From assembly GCA_004144935.1 (NCBI GenBank), contig SDZP01000128.1:1-8852 (forward strand): a stretch of DNA of 8,852 bases. Reading direction: 5' to 3'. This DNA comes from Caulobacteraceae bacterium. GTDB lineage: Bacteria > Pseudomonadota > Alphaproteobacteria > Caulobacterales > Caulobacteraceae. Shown here piece by piece: positions 1 through 6,317 of this stretch (position 1 is its first letter; the number at the start of each line of letters is the position of its first letter). Made by a program: the position numbers and the translations under genes. The notes under the pieces were generated by a model, which searched no databases, was not told where the DNA came from, and worked only from the letters and a program-made list of their open reading frames with translations.

Positions 1-1
1 C

Positions 2-256
2 CTGGCGCGGGCCCGGGCCACCCAGGACCGCAGGCTTCGCGAGGCGATTCTCCTGGCCAGCCTGTCCGGGGACGAGCCCGCCGCCGACATCCTGCGCGCC
101 GAGGCCCTCGCCGACCCGCCTGCCGATCCCGACTTCGACCCCTTCGCCAGAACGCCGAACCGGCGCCAGCGTCTGGCCCTCAAGGCGTTGCTGCGAGACA
201 CGCCCACGGCCCTTCGCGCCCTCGCCGCAGACATCGCCGCCGCGCTGGCCCGCTAA
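2..256 (+). CDS. C-terminal fragment of an unrecognised protein
   Basis: An open frame enters from the left edge and ends at TAA 254-256, giving 84 residues without a start in view. Codons have the strong G/C third-position bias of the neighbouring genes, which supports real coding. The fragment is alanine-, arginine- and leucine-rich, with a proline/aspartate-rich linker near its middle (DPPADPDFDPF) followed by a basic helical C-terminus (NRRQRLALKALLRD...). No catalytic motif, membrane segment or family signature was recognised. The gene ends 116 bp before the acyl-CoA synthetase and shares its orientation. A clear ribosome binding site separates them, so cotranscription is possible but not shown. 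Confidence 0.6.
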   Translation: MARARATQDRRLREAILLASLSGDEPAADILRAEALADPPADPDFDPFARTPNRRQRLALKALLRDTPTALRALAADIAAALAR

Positions 257-372
257 AATACCTTGCCCCCTGCCGCGACGGCGCCCTTGAGCGGAGCGAC
301 GCAACGCGCTTCTATCCACCCTTCAAGTGAACAACGATAACCCGGCGCAGACCGGGGGCCTGAGGAAGCACC
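257..372 (+). promoter_or_regulatory. Upstream region of the acyl-CoA synthetase gene
   Basis: This 116-bp spacer carries TTGAGC at 287-292, which resembles a -35 element, within CTTGAGCGG at 286-294. About 14 nt downstream lies GCTTCTAT (308-315), a weak partial match to the Caulobacter housekeeping -10 form GCTANAWC. The match is poor, so a promoter here is a guess. At the 3' end the Shine-Dalgarno-like GAGGA (362-366) lies 6 nt before ATG 373 and is well placed. The nonamer CTTGAGCGG also occurs at 2892-2900, upstream of the second double-HTH gene. Confidence 0.3.
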
Positions 373-1908
373 ATGCACCCCACCCACTACGCCAAGAGCC
401 ACCCCGACCGCGCCGCCTACATCATGGCCGGCACCGGCGAGACGGTGACCTACAGGGAGCTGGACGAACGCTCCAACCAGGGCGCCCAGCTGTTCCGGTC
501 GTTGGGGCTGGGGGTCGGCGACGTCATCGCCGTCTGCATGGACAACAATGCCCGCTACTTCGAGATCGCCTGGGCCGGCCAGCGAGCGGGCCTCTACTAC
601 ACCTGCATCTCCTCGAAGCTGACGGCCGGAGAGATGGAGTACATCCTGCGCGACTGCGGGGCCAAGGTGCTGATCACCTCGGCCGCCATGGGCGACCTGG
701 CCGACGAGATCGCCGGCCTTGTCCCCGACCTGAAGCTCTACATGGTCGGCGGCGCCCGCGGCCCCTACGAGAGTTTCGAGGACGCCCGCGACAGGATGCC
801 GACGACGCCGATCGCCGATGAGACGGCCGGCTCCGACATGCTCTACTCCTCCGGCACCACCGGCCGGCCCAAGGGCGTCAAGCCGGCCCTGACCGGCAAT
901 CCGATCGACATGCCCAACCCCCTGTCGATGATGACCCAGGGCCTGTTCGGCTTCCAGGAAGGCTGCGTCTATCTCTCGCCGGCCCCGCTGTACCACGCGG
1001 CCCCGCTGCGCTGGTGCATGAGCGTCCACAAGCTGGGCGGCACGGTCATCGTCATGGAGAAGTTCGATCCGGAGACCGCCCTGGCCCTGATCGAAAAGTA
1101 CAGGATCGACTGCGGCCAGTTCGTACCGACCCACTTCGTCCGCATGCTGAAGCTGCCCGAGGACGTGCGCGCCAAGTACGACGTCTCCAGCATGAAGTCG
1201 GCCGTCCACGCGGCCGCCCCCTGCCCCATCCCGGTCAAGGAACAGATGATCGCCTGGTGGGGCCCGGTGATCCACGAGTACTACGCAGGCACCGAGGGGA
1301 ACGGCTTCTGCTACATTGGCTCGACCGACTGGCTGGCCCACAAGGGTTCGGTCGGCAAGGCGGTGCTGGGCGAACTGCGCATCTGCGACGAGGAGGGCAA
1401 CGCCCTGCCCGCCCGCCAGGAGGGGCAGGTCTATTTCGAGAACGGCCCGCCCATCAACTACCACAACGACCCGGTGAAGACCGCCGAGAGCTACAACAAG
1501 CACGGCTGGACCAGCCTGGGCGACGTTGGCTGGATGGATGAAGATGGCTTCCTCTACCTGACCGACCGCAAGAGCTTCATGATCATCTCCGGCGGGGTGA
1601 ACATCTATCCGCAGGAGATCGAGAACCTGCTGGTGACCCACCCCAAGGTCACCGACGTGGCGGTCATCGGCGGTCCGCACGAGGAGATGGGCGAGCAGGT
1701 CATCGCCGTCATCCAGCCGGCGACCGGCAAGGGCGATCCGGAGCTGGCCGCCGAGCTGCTGGCCTACTGCCGGGCCAACCTCAGCCACGTGAAGACGCCC
1801 CGGGTGATCGACTTCATGGAGGAATTGCCGCGGCACCCGACCGGCAAGCTCTACAAGCGGCTGATCCGGGACGCCTACTGGGGCAAGACGGACGCAAAGA
1901 TCGTCTGA
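373..1908 (+). CDS. AMP-forming acyl-CoA synthetase (fatty-acyl-CoA ligase-like)
   Basis: Member of the ANL (acyl-CoA synthetase/NRPS adenylation/luciferase) superfamily, which activates a carboxylic acid with ATP to an acyl-adenylate and then transfers it to CoA. It is 511 residues and complete. The P-loop A3 motif YSSGTTGRPKG is at residues 158-168, the A5 motif EYYAGTEG at 302-309, the ribose-binding aspartate at D384 (LGDVGW), the hinge segment TDRK at 397-400 followed by ISGGVNIYPQEIE at 405-417, and the A10 catalytic lysine at K492 (PTGKLYKR). No signal peptide or membrane segment is apparent, so it is probably cytoplasmic. ATG 373 is supported by GAGGA 6 nt upstream. The length fits FadD/CaiC-like ligases. 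The substrate (medium/long-chain fatty acid, steroid side chain or aromatic acid) cannot be read from sequence. The next plus-strand gene starts 53 bp downstream, with no terminator seen between. Confidence 0.93.
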   Translation: MHPTHYAKSHPDRAAYIMAGTGETVTYRELDERSNQGAQLFRSLGLGVGDVIAVCMDNNARYFEIAWAGQRAGLYYTCISSKLTAGEMEYILRDCGAKVLITSAAMGDLADEIAGLVPDLKLYMVGGARGPYESFEDARDRMPTTPIADETAGSDMLYSSGTTGRPKGVKPALTGNPIDMPNPLSMMTQGLFGFQEGCVYLSPAPLYHAAPLRWCMSVHKLGGTVIVMEKFDPETALALIEKYRIDCGQFVPTHFVRMLKLPEDVRAKYDVSSMKSAVHAAAPCPIPVKEQMIAWWGPVIHEYYAGTEGNGFCYIGSTDWLAHKGSVGKAVLGELRICDEEGNALPARQEGQVYFENGPPINYHNDPVKTAESYNKHGWTSLGDVGWMDEDGFLYLTDRKSFMIISGGVNIYPQEIENLLVTHPKVTDVAVIGGPHEEMGEQVIAVIQPATGKGDPELAAELLAYCRANLSHVKTPRVIDFMEELPRHPTGKLYKRLIRDAYWGKTDAKIV

Positions 1909-1961
1909 TCTGTACAGAGGCGTCAAATCGGTCTGAATATCCCCGGGATGAGTAGCCCGGC

Positions 1962-2858
1962 GTGTTCAAACCCATGACCCGCGAAGAAGCCCATGACCTG
2001 GTCATGGGCGTGCTGTCCCAGCCTGAGCTGGACCGGGTGCAGGGCCTGCCCAACTTCGGGGAGGTCTCCCTGCGGGCCATGGACGGCTGGGCGCCGCATG
2101 CCGAGGACAGCCAGTCGATGACCCGCACCCTGCGGGACATCGGTCACTACATGGCCGGCGTCTGGGCCATCCAGCTGAACCAGTCGCCCGGCGGCCTGAC
2201 CCACGCCTCGCTGTCTGAGATCGTCGGACCGATGGGCATGGGCAGCCGCACAAGGGTGCATGCCATGCTGGTCTACCTGCAGTTCGTCGGCCTGATCCGC
2301 CCGGCCCCCAAGGGCGGCGACGGCCGCCTGCGCCATTATGAACCCACGGCGGGCCTGATCACCCTGTTCCGCGCCCGCTTCCGCCGTGAACTGACCATCA
2401 TCGCCGACCTGATGCCCGACCTGACGCAGACCCTCGCCCGCTGGAATGAACCAGGCGTCTTCGAACGGCTCATCAGCGCCCACGGCCGGTTCATGAGCGC
2501 GGGCTTCATGACCTATGACCCGAAGGCCTCCAACCTCGACGTCTTCTCGCATCGCAACGGCGGGCTGATCATCCTGGGTCAGGTGATGGTGGCGGCGCAC
2601 AGGGCGAAAGGCCCATTTCCTCCAACCGGGCCCACGGTGGTGAATCTCTCGGAGATCGCCCGCCGGTCGGGGGTGTCCCGGGCCCAGGCGCGCGGCGTTC
2701 TGAAAGCCGGCGAGAGCAAGGGCTTTCTGGTTCCCCTGCCGGACGGGTCCACCGGGTTCTCGCCGGAGTTGCGGCACAATATCGAACATCTCATGGCAGC
2801 CTATACTTTGAGCCTCGGCTGGTGCGCCCGAGAAGCCATCAGAATTCGCCCAAACTGA
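1962..2858 (+). CDS. Hypothetical double helix-turn-helix protein, paralogue A
   Basis: A 298-residue protein of a family I do not recognise by name. Two segments read as winged/helix-turn-helix DNA-binding regions. The first spans about residues 79-130 (HASLSEIVGPMGMGSRTRVHA, then LIRP and a basic wing-like GDGRLRHYEPT). The second spans about 227-262 (NLSEIARRSGVSRAQARGVL...KGFLV). A conserved block precedes the first, SMTRTLRDIGHYMAGVWA at 52-69, and the C-terminus is helical with YTLSLGWCARE at 281-291. A related gene follows 148 bp downstream and aligns along its whole length. The start is GTG 1962 with only a weak purine-rich stretch upstream; ATG 1974 (residue 5) is an in-frame alternative that also fits the paralogue alignment. 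A regulatory role is inferred from the helix-turn-helix appearance only. No sensor or enzyme motif was seen. Confidence 0.8.
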   Translation: MFKPMTREEAHDLVMGVLSQPELDRVQGLPNFGEVSLRAMDGWAPHAEDSQSMTRTLRDIGHYMAGVWAIQLNQSPGGLTHASLSEIVGPMGMGSRTRVHAMLVYLQFVGLIRPAPKGGDGRLRHYEPTAGLITLFRARFRRELTIIADLMPDLTQTLARWNEPGVFERLISAHGRFMSAGFMTYDPKASNLDVFSHRNGGLIILGQVMVAAHRAKGPFPPTGPTVVNLSEIARRSGVSRAQARGVLKAGESKGFLVPLPDGSTGFSPELRHNIEHLMAAYTLSLGWCAREAIRIRPN

Positions 2859-2900
2859 GCGGTGTAACTTTTTTGAACGGTTTTCCCTTTTCTTGAGCGG
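2856..2900 (+). repeat. Three phased TGA(A/G)CGG direct repeats
   Basis: TGAGCGG (2856-2862, overlapping the stop codon of the upstream gene), TGAACGG (2874-2880) and TGAGCGG (2894-2900) lie on the same strand at start-to-start distances of 18 and 20 bp. The last two extend to a 12-mer, TTTTTTGAACGG versus TTTCTTGAGCGG, matching at 10 of 12 positions and spaced 20 bp, close to two helical turns. The surrounding spacer is unusually T-rich for this window. The arrangement suggests binding sites for a regulator on one DNA face, ahead of the second double-HTH gene. Function is inferred. Confidence 0.4.
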
Positions 2901-2917
2901 CAACCAAGCTAGGTTGC
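2900..2917 (+). repeat. Inverted repeat GCAACC/GGTTGC in the paralogue spacer
   Basis: GCAACC (2900-2905) and GGTTGC (2912-2917) form a perfect 6-bp stem around a 6-nt loop, directly abutting the last TGAGCGG repeat. No T-tract follows, so it does not look like an intrinsic terminator for the upstream gene. It could be an operator half-site pair or a transcript hairpin. Confidence 0.35.
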
Positions 2918-3006
2918 GCCGTTAACGACGACTGCTGGAATTTACTGCCGGACTCTTCCCCTACGGCAGGCGTCGATCAGAGTGTCGAAGTAGAGTTGGA
3001 GTCCGT

Positions 3007-4002
3007 GTGAGTGTTGAACTGGGCCGGGAGTCCGCCGGCGACTTGGCCGCGCTGGTCTTCGACGTTCTTGCGCAGGACAACCTTGATCGGATGATCGATC
3101 ATCCTGATTTCGGGGCCGTCAGCCTGACGCTTCTCGACAATTGGGGACCGCACGCCGAAGACGACGCCTCGATGACCCGCACCCTGCGCGACGTCGGCCA
3201 CTACATGGCCGGCATCTGGGCGCTGGCGCTGCATGCGTCCCCCGAGGGCCTCAGCCACGCCAGCCTCAGCCGCCTGGTGGAGCCGCTGGGTTTTGGCAGC
3301 CGCACCCGTGTGCACGCCATGCTGGTCTATCTGCAGGTCATCGGACTGATCCGTCCGGCGGCCGCGCAGGGCGATGGCCGGCTCAAACGCTATGCGCCCA
3401 CGCCGGCCCTGGCGGCCCTGTTCCGCTCCCGGTTCGAGCGAGAGCTGGCGCTGTGCGCCCCGCTGGTTCCGGAGGCCGAGCCGGCGCTGGGGCGGCTGCG
3501 GGAGCCCGGAGTCTTCGAGGCCTTCATGGCCGCCACCGGCCGGTTCATGACCGGCAGCTTCCTGGCTTACGACCGCAAAGCTCCCAACCTGGACGGCATC
3601 TCCCAGCGCAACGCCGGCCTGATCGTCCTGGGACAGCTGATCGTCATGGCCGAGGCGGGGTTTCCGCCCACCGGCCCCGTGGAGGTCAATCTCAGCGAAC
3701 TGGCCAAGCGCAGCGGTGTCTCGCGCCAGCATGCCCGCAACATCCTGAAGGTGGGCGAGAAGGCTGACTTCTGGCGCATCCGGGCCGATGGCCGACTGAT
3801 CTTCGCCGACACCTTTGAGCTTCAGATCCGGGTGCTTATGGCGTCCTACGTCCTCCACCTGTCCTGGTGCGCCCGCCAGGCGCTGTCGGCGACCTCGATC
3901 AGCCCGCCCGATCCTGGGCCTTTTGACGGGCCTTCAGCCGGTTTGACGCTGGGTCCGCCTGCGCAATCCTCGCCTCCAGCTGGGCCAGCGCCTCGACAAT
4001 GA
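3007..4002 (+). CDS. Hypothetical double helix-turn-helix protein, paralogue B
   Basis: A 331-residue paralogue of the gene immediately upstream. By eye roughly half or more of aligned residues match, with near-identical blocks SMTRTLRDVGHYMAGIWAL (55-73) and FGSRTRVHAMLVYLQ (96-110). The first helix-turn-helix candidate is at about 82-130, the second at about 228-258 (NLSELAKRSGVSRQHARNIL). The conserved C-terminal helix YVLHLSWCARQ is at 281-291, where paralogue A nearly ends. Residues 297-331 are a proline/glycine/serine-rich tail that exists only because the frame stays open into the opposing gene. GTG 3007 is chosen because GGAG (2998-3001) lies 5 nt upstream. A 16-bp perfect palindrome occupies codons 28-33. 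A DNA-binding regulatory role is inferred. The family name and target are unknown. Confidence 0.82.
   Translation: MSVELGRESAGDLAALVFDVLAQDNLDRMIDHPDFGAVSLTLLDNWGPHAEDDASMTRTLRDVGHYMAGIWALALHASPEGLSHASLSRLVEPLGFGSRTRVHAMLVYLQVIGLIRPAAAQGDGRLKRYAPTPALAALFRSRFERELALCAPLVPEAEPALGRLREPGVFEAFMAATGRFMTGSFLAYDRKAPNLDGISQRNAGLIVLGQLIVMAEAGFPPTGPVEVNLSELAKRSGVSRQHARNILKVGEKADFWRIRADGRLIFADTFELQIRVLMASYVLHLSWCARQALSATSISPPDPGPFDGPSAGLTLGPPAQSSPPAGPAPRQ
3089..3104. repeat. 16-bp perfect palindrome inside paralogue B
   Basis: GGATGATCGATCATCC reads the same on both strands and has two GATC tetramers within it, with a third at 3085-3088. It lies about 83 bp after the start codon and encodes MIDH plus flanking bases (codons 28-33). 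The equivalent position of paralogue A lacks it. A perfect 16-bp palindrome is expected only about 0.1 times by chance in a window this size, so it may be an operator or a transcript hairpin. Confidence 0.45.
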
Positions 4003-4153
4003 CGCGAACGCGGCCGGACGTCAGGTTCGGTCGCGCGGCCCGCTGCCTCGCCGCCTCGACCGCCTTTGGCGTGGGGCCGTGGAGGTCGAGCATATAGGCG
4101 ACCTCCTCGAGCACAGCCTTGTCAAACCTGCGCCGGCGAGTTCGACCGAACAT
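3899..4153 (-). CDS. Small basic hypothetical protein, convergent with paralogue B
   Basis: An 84-residue minus-strand frame. ATG 4153 is preferred because GGAGG lies 9 nt upstream (4163-4167 on the plus strand). The alternative GTG 4162 would sit directly against that site and add three residues. The N-terminus is strongly basic (FGRTRRRRFDK, 2-12), followed by predicted helices (AVLEEVAYMLDLHG and RVRVIVEALAQLEARIAQ) and a basic end. No known domain was recognised. It could be a small nucleic-acid-binding or accessory protein, but nothing proves that. Its last 104 bp overlap the 3' end of the opposing double-HTH gene. The next minus-strand gene upstream ends 77 bp away, so the two may be cotranscribed. 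Confidence 0.58.
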   Translation of the reverse strand: MFGRTRRRRFDKAVLEEVAYMLDLHGPTPKAVEAARQRAARPNLTSGRVRVIVEALAQLEARIAQADPASNRLKARQKAQDRAG

Positions 4154-4230
4154 CCGTCCCACCCTCCATTGGCGGAACAGATCACCTACGCCGTCGGATC
4201 AGCCCGCGGCAGTGGAAAAAACTTGAACGA

Positions 4231-5307
4231 TCAGCCTTCGTCGATGCTGATCACCCGGCGCACGTCGTCCCCGATCAGGCCAATGGCCGAGGGGTTGCGC
4301 ACGCCCTGCAGGGCGACGACGTCGAACAGCTCACGCACGACCCCTTCGATCCGCACCCATTCGACGGTGTCGCCGCTCTCGGTATCGATCACCAGGATGC
4401 CGCAGCGGGCGACTGCGTCGCGGCTGGCCAGGGCCGCGTCCAGCGGAAGGCCCTGGAAGGTGCGGTTCTCGCGGGCCTGCGACAGGCCGACCAGGGCGTA
4501 TTTTCCCATGAACGAAAGACCGCGCGCATAGCCCGGGCAGAAGGCCACCGGCTTGAAGGCCCGGGTGTCCGGATCGACGAAACCGAGCTCGCCGGCCCCG
4601 GAGTTGAGCAGCCAGAGCTTGCCTTCGTGGACGCGGGGCGAGTGGGGCATCGACAGCCCCTCGACGACCCGTTCGTTGGTCGTCACGTCCATGATCATGC
4701 CGCCGTCCGAGCGGCGGTCGCGCCAGCCGTCGGAGACGTCCGACGCCGAGACCATCGAGACGTAGCGCGGGCGGCCGTTCTCCATGGCCAGGCCGTTCAT
4801 GTGGCAGCGGTCTTCCGGCGCCAGCTTGGTGATGAAGGGCGGCTGCCAGATGGGCTTGAAGCTGTAGCCCTCGCTGATCGTCGCCAGGCAGGAGAACAGG
4901 GTGTTGACGAAGACGATATTGCCGTCGGCGTCGAAGGCGATGTCATGGGCGTCGACGTCGCCGGTGATCCAGCTGACGCGCGGGCTGTAGACGGCGTCGT
5001 GCGGACCGCTCATCTGGCCGGGCGGCAGGACGTTGTCGAAGCGGTAGATCTGGTAGTGGGTGGCGAGCGCCAGCTTGCGGGCGTCCGGGCTGGCGGCCAG
5101 GCCCATGCAGCGGGCGAAGGTGCGCTCGAAAACGGCGATGCGGCCGGGCTCCTTGACCCCGAGCAGGAATATCTTCCCGGCCTGGTAGGTGGTGAAGGCG
5201 ATCGAGGAGCCCATCCGCGCCAGCCAATCGGGGAACCCCCGCGAGGTGGTCAGGGCGAAGGCTTCCTGGGGCGGCGCCTGGGCGGGCGCGGTCGTGGCGT
5301 CGGTCAT
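4231..5307 (-). CDS. TIGR03032-family protein of unknown function
   Basis: A 358-residue protein with the hallmark segments of the TIGR03032 (DUF4915-type) family: FTTYQAGKIFLLG at 38-50, DVDAHDIAFDADGNIVFVNT at 117-136, PPFITKLAPEDRCHMNGLA at 156-174, MPHSPR at 220-225, LWLLNSGAGELGFVD at 231-245 and RGLSFMGKYALVGLS at 262-276. The alternation of short strands and turns resembles a beta-propeller. No enzymatic activity is established for the family to my knowledge. There is no signal peptide, so it is probably cytoplasmic. ATG 5307 is chosen because it precedes the conserved core by a short tail; the frame stays open further upstream but that part overlaps the regulator gene in another frame. 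The ribosome binding site is weak. It lies 55 bp downstream of the XRE regulator on the same strand, which suggests a small operon. Confidence 0.88.
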   Translation of the reverse strand: MTDATTAPAQAPPQEAFALTTSRGFPDWLARMGSSIAFTTYQAGKIFLLGVKEPGRIAVFERTFARCMGLAASPDARKLALATHYQIYRFDNVLPPGQMSGPHDAVYSPRVSWITGDVDAHDIAFDADGNIVFVNTLFSCLATISEGYSFKPIWQPPFITKLAPEDRCHMNGLAMENGRPRYVSMVSASDVSDGWRDRRSDGGMIMDVTTNERVVEGLSMPHSPRVHEGKLWLLNSGAGELGFVDPDTRAFKPVAFCPGYARGLSFMGKYALVGLSQARENRTFQGLPLDAALASRDAVARCGILVIDTESGDTVEWVRIEGVVRELFDVVALQGVRNPSAIGLIGDDVRRVISIDEG

Positions 5308-5362
5308 GGGCGCACACTTGGCACAGCCGACGCGGGCTGACGAGGGGAAGAATCGGCGCGGA

Positions 5363-6181
5363 TCAGGCCGCCTGCTCGCGAGCCCCGCGGGCGGCGGCCA
5401 TCTCGCCCATGACCCGGGCGGTTTGGTCGTCCGCGGCGAAGAAGGTCTCCAGCACCAGTTCCGACAGGGTGACGTCGACCGCCGTGCCGAACAGGGTGGT
5501 GGTCGACAGGAAGCTGAGCGGTCCCTGCTCGCTGGCCAACCGCAGGGGAATGGCGACGCCGCCGTAGTCGGCGCCGTGGGCCCGGCCGACGGCGGCCGGC
5601 GGGGCCGGATAGCGCGACAGTTCGGAGAGCAGTTCGGCCAGCCTCGGGTCGGCGGAGAGGGCCAGGTCGCGGCGCAGGCGCTCCAGAACATGGCCCCGCC
5701 ATTCGACCAGGTTGAGAATGCGCGGGGCCAGGCCGCCGGGATGCAGGCTGGCGCGCAGGACGTTGATCGGCGGCGTCAGCAGCTCCGGGGCCAGACCGGT
5801 CATCAGGCTCTCGGCCGCCGCGTTGGCCCCCAGCAGCTCCCAGTGGCGGTCGACCAGCAGGGCGGGGTGCGGCGCGTGGCCGGCCAGGATCAGATCGACC
5901 GCACGGCGGGCGGCGGCGAGGCCCGGATCGTCCAGCGACCGCTGCGGGAAGACGGCGGCGAAGCCGGCGGCGGTCAGCAGCTGGTTGCGCTCGCGCAGCG
6001 GCAGCTCCAGCCGCTCGGCCAGGCGCAGCACCATCTCCCGGCTCGGTCGCGAGCGGCCTGTCTCCAGAAAACTCATGTGGCGTGGGGAGATCTCGGCCTC
6101 GAGGGCGAGGTCCATCTGGGTCATCCGCCGCCGACCGCGCCAGTCGCGGACGAGATCGCCGAAGGTTTGTGCGCTGCTCAT
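5363..6181 (-). CDS. XRE-family regulator with MmyB-like ligand-binding domain
   Basis: A 272-residue regulator. An N-terminal XRE/Cro-type helix-turn-helix covers about residues 8-63 (RRRMTQMDLALEAEISPRHM and FLETGRSRPSREMVLRLAE). A linker ends in RNQLLTAAGFAA. The C-terminal MmyB-type (PF17765-like) domain spans about 100-257, with typical segments LLVDRHWELLGAN (108-120), LHPGGLAPRILNLVEWRGH (146-164) and SFLSTTTLFGTAVDVTLSEL (223-242). These domains have a PAS-like fold believed to bind small molecules; the ligand here is unknown. ATG 6181 is chosen because the family begins just before the helix-turn-helix, with an AAGG at moderate distance upstream; an upstream extension to 6286 has no family support. 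The gene is divergent from the MaoC hydratase across a 136-bp spacer, and an 11-bp direct repeat in that spacer could be its operator. Confidence 0.92.
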   Translation of the reverse strand: MSSAQTFGDLVRDWRGRRRMTQMDLALEAEISPRHMSFLETGRSRPSREMVLRLAERLELPLRERNQLLTAAGFAAVFPQRSLDDPGLAAARRAVDLILAGHAPHPALLVDRHWELLGANAAAESLMTGLAPELLTPPINVLRASLHPGGLAPRILNLVEWRGHVLERLRRDLALSADPRLAELLSELSRYPAPPAAVGRAHGADYGGVAIPLRLASEQGPLSFLSTTTLFGTAVDVTLSELVLETFFAADDQTARVMGEMAAARGAREQAA

Positions 6182-6234
6182 GGCCCCAACCTTAGGCCGC
6201 CTGCCGTGTCTCCTCCATGACCTGCGAGGTAATC

Positions 6235-6263
6235 GACCGCCCGACGCCTTGAGACCGCCCGTC
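6235..6263 (+). repeat. Direct repeat GACCGCCCG(A/T)C between divergent genes
   Basis: GACCGCCCGAC (6235-6245) and GACCGCCCGTC (6253-6263) match at 10 of 11 positions, with starts 18 bp apart. They lie roughly mid-way between the start codons of the MmyB-type regulator (6181, minus) and the hydratase (6318, plus). Such placement is common for autoregulatory operators of XRE-type regulators. Binding is inferred. Confidence 0.4.
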
Positions 6264-6317
6264 AGCCGTGGCATGTCCTCGAACAACTGTTTGCAACGAG
6301 ACTAAAAGGGACACGCC

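Noticed and set aside
253..1926. Long minus-strand open frame opposite the acyl-CoA synthetase
   Set aside because: The plus strand has every ANL motif in order and a good ribosome binding site. The antisense product has biased His/Val/Gly/Asp/Arg composition typical of the reverse of high-GC coding DNA.
2900..2920. Intrinsic terminator after paralogue A
   Set aside because: The 6-bp GCAACC/GGTTGC stem is not followed by a T-tract; the T-rich stretch lies upstream of it.
4217..4230. Terminator for the TIGR03032 gene at the minus-strand T6 tract
   Set aside because: On the minus strand the T-run is not preceded by a convincing GC stem.
4066..5340. Long plus-strand open frame opposite the TIGR03032 gene
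   Set aside because: The minus strand matches a conserved family throughout. The plus frame is low-complexity shadow sequence and also crosses the small minus-strand gene.
5308..5691. N-terminal extension of the TIGR03032 protein into the regulator gene
   Set aside because: The extra sequence is proline/arginine-rich out-of-frame reading of the regulator gene. The conserved core begins just after ATG 5307.
6182..6286. N-terminal extension of the MmyB-type regulator to a TTG start at 6286
   Set aside because: The added residues have no family counterpart, and the start at 6181 places the helix-turn-helix at the usual position.
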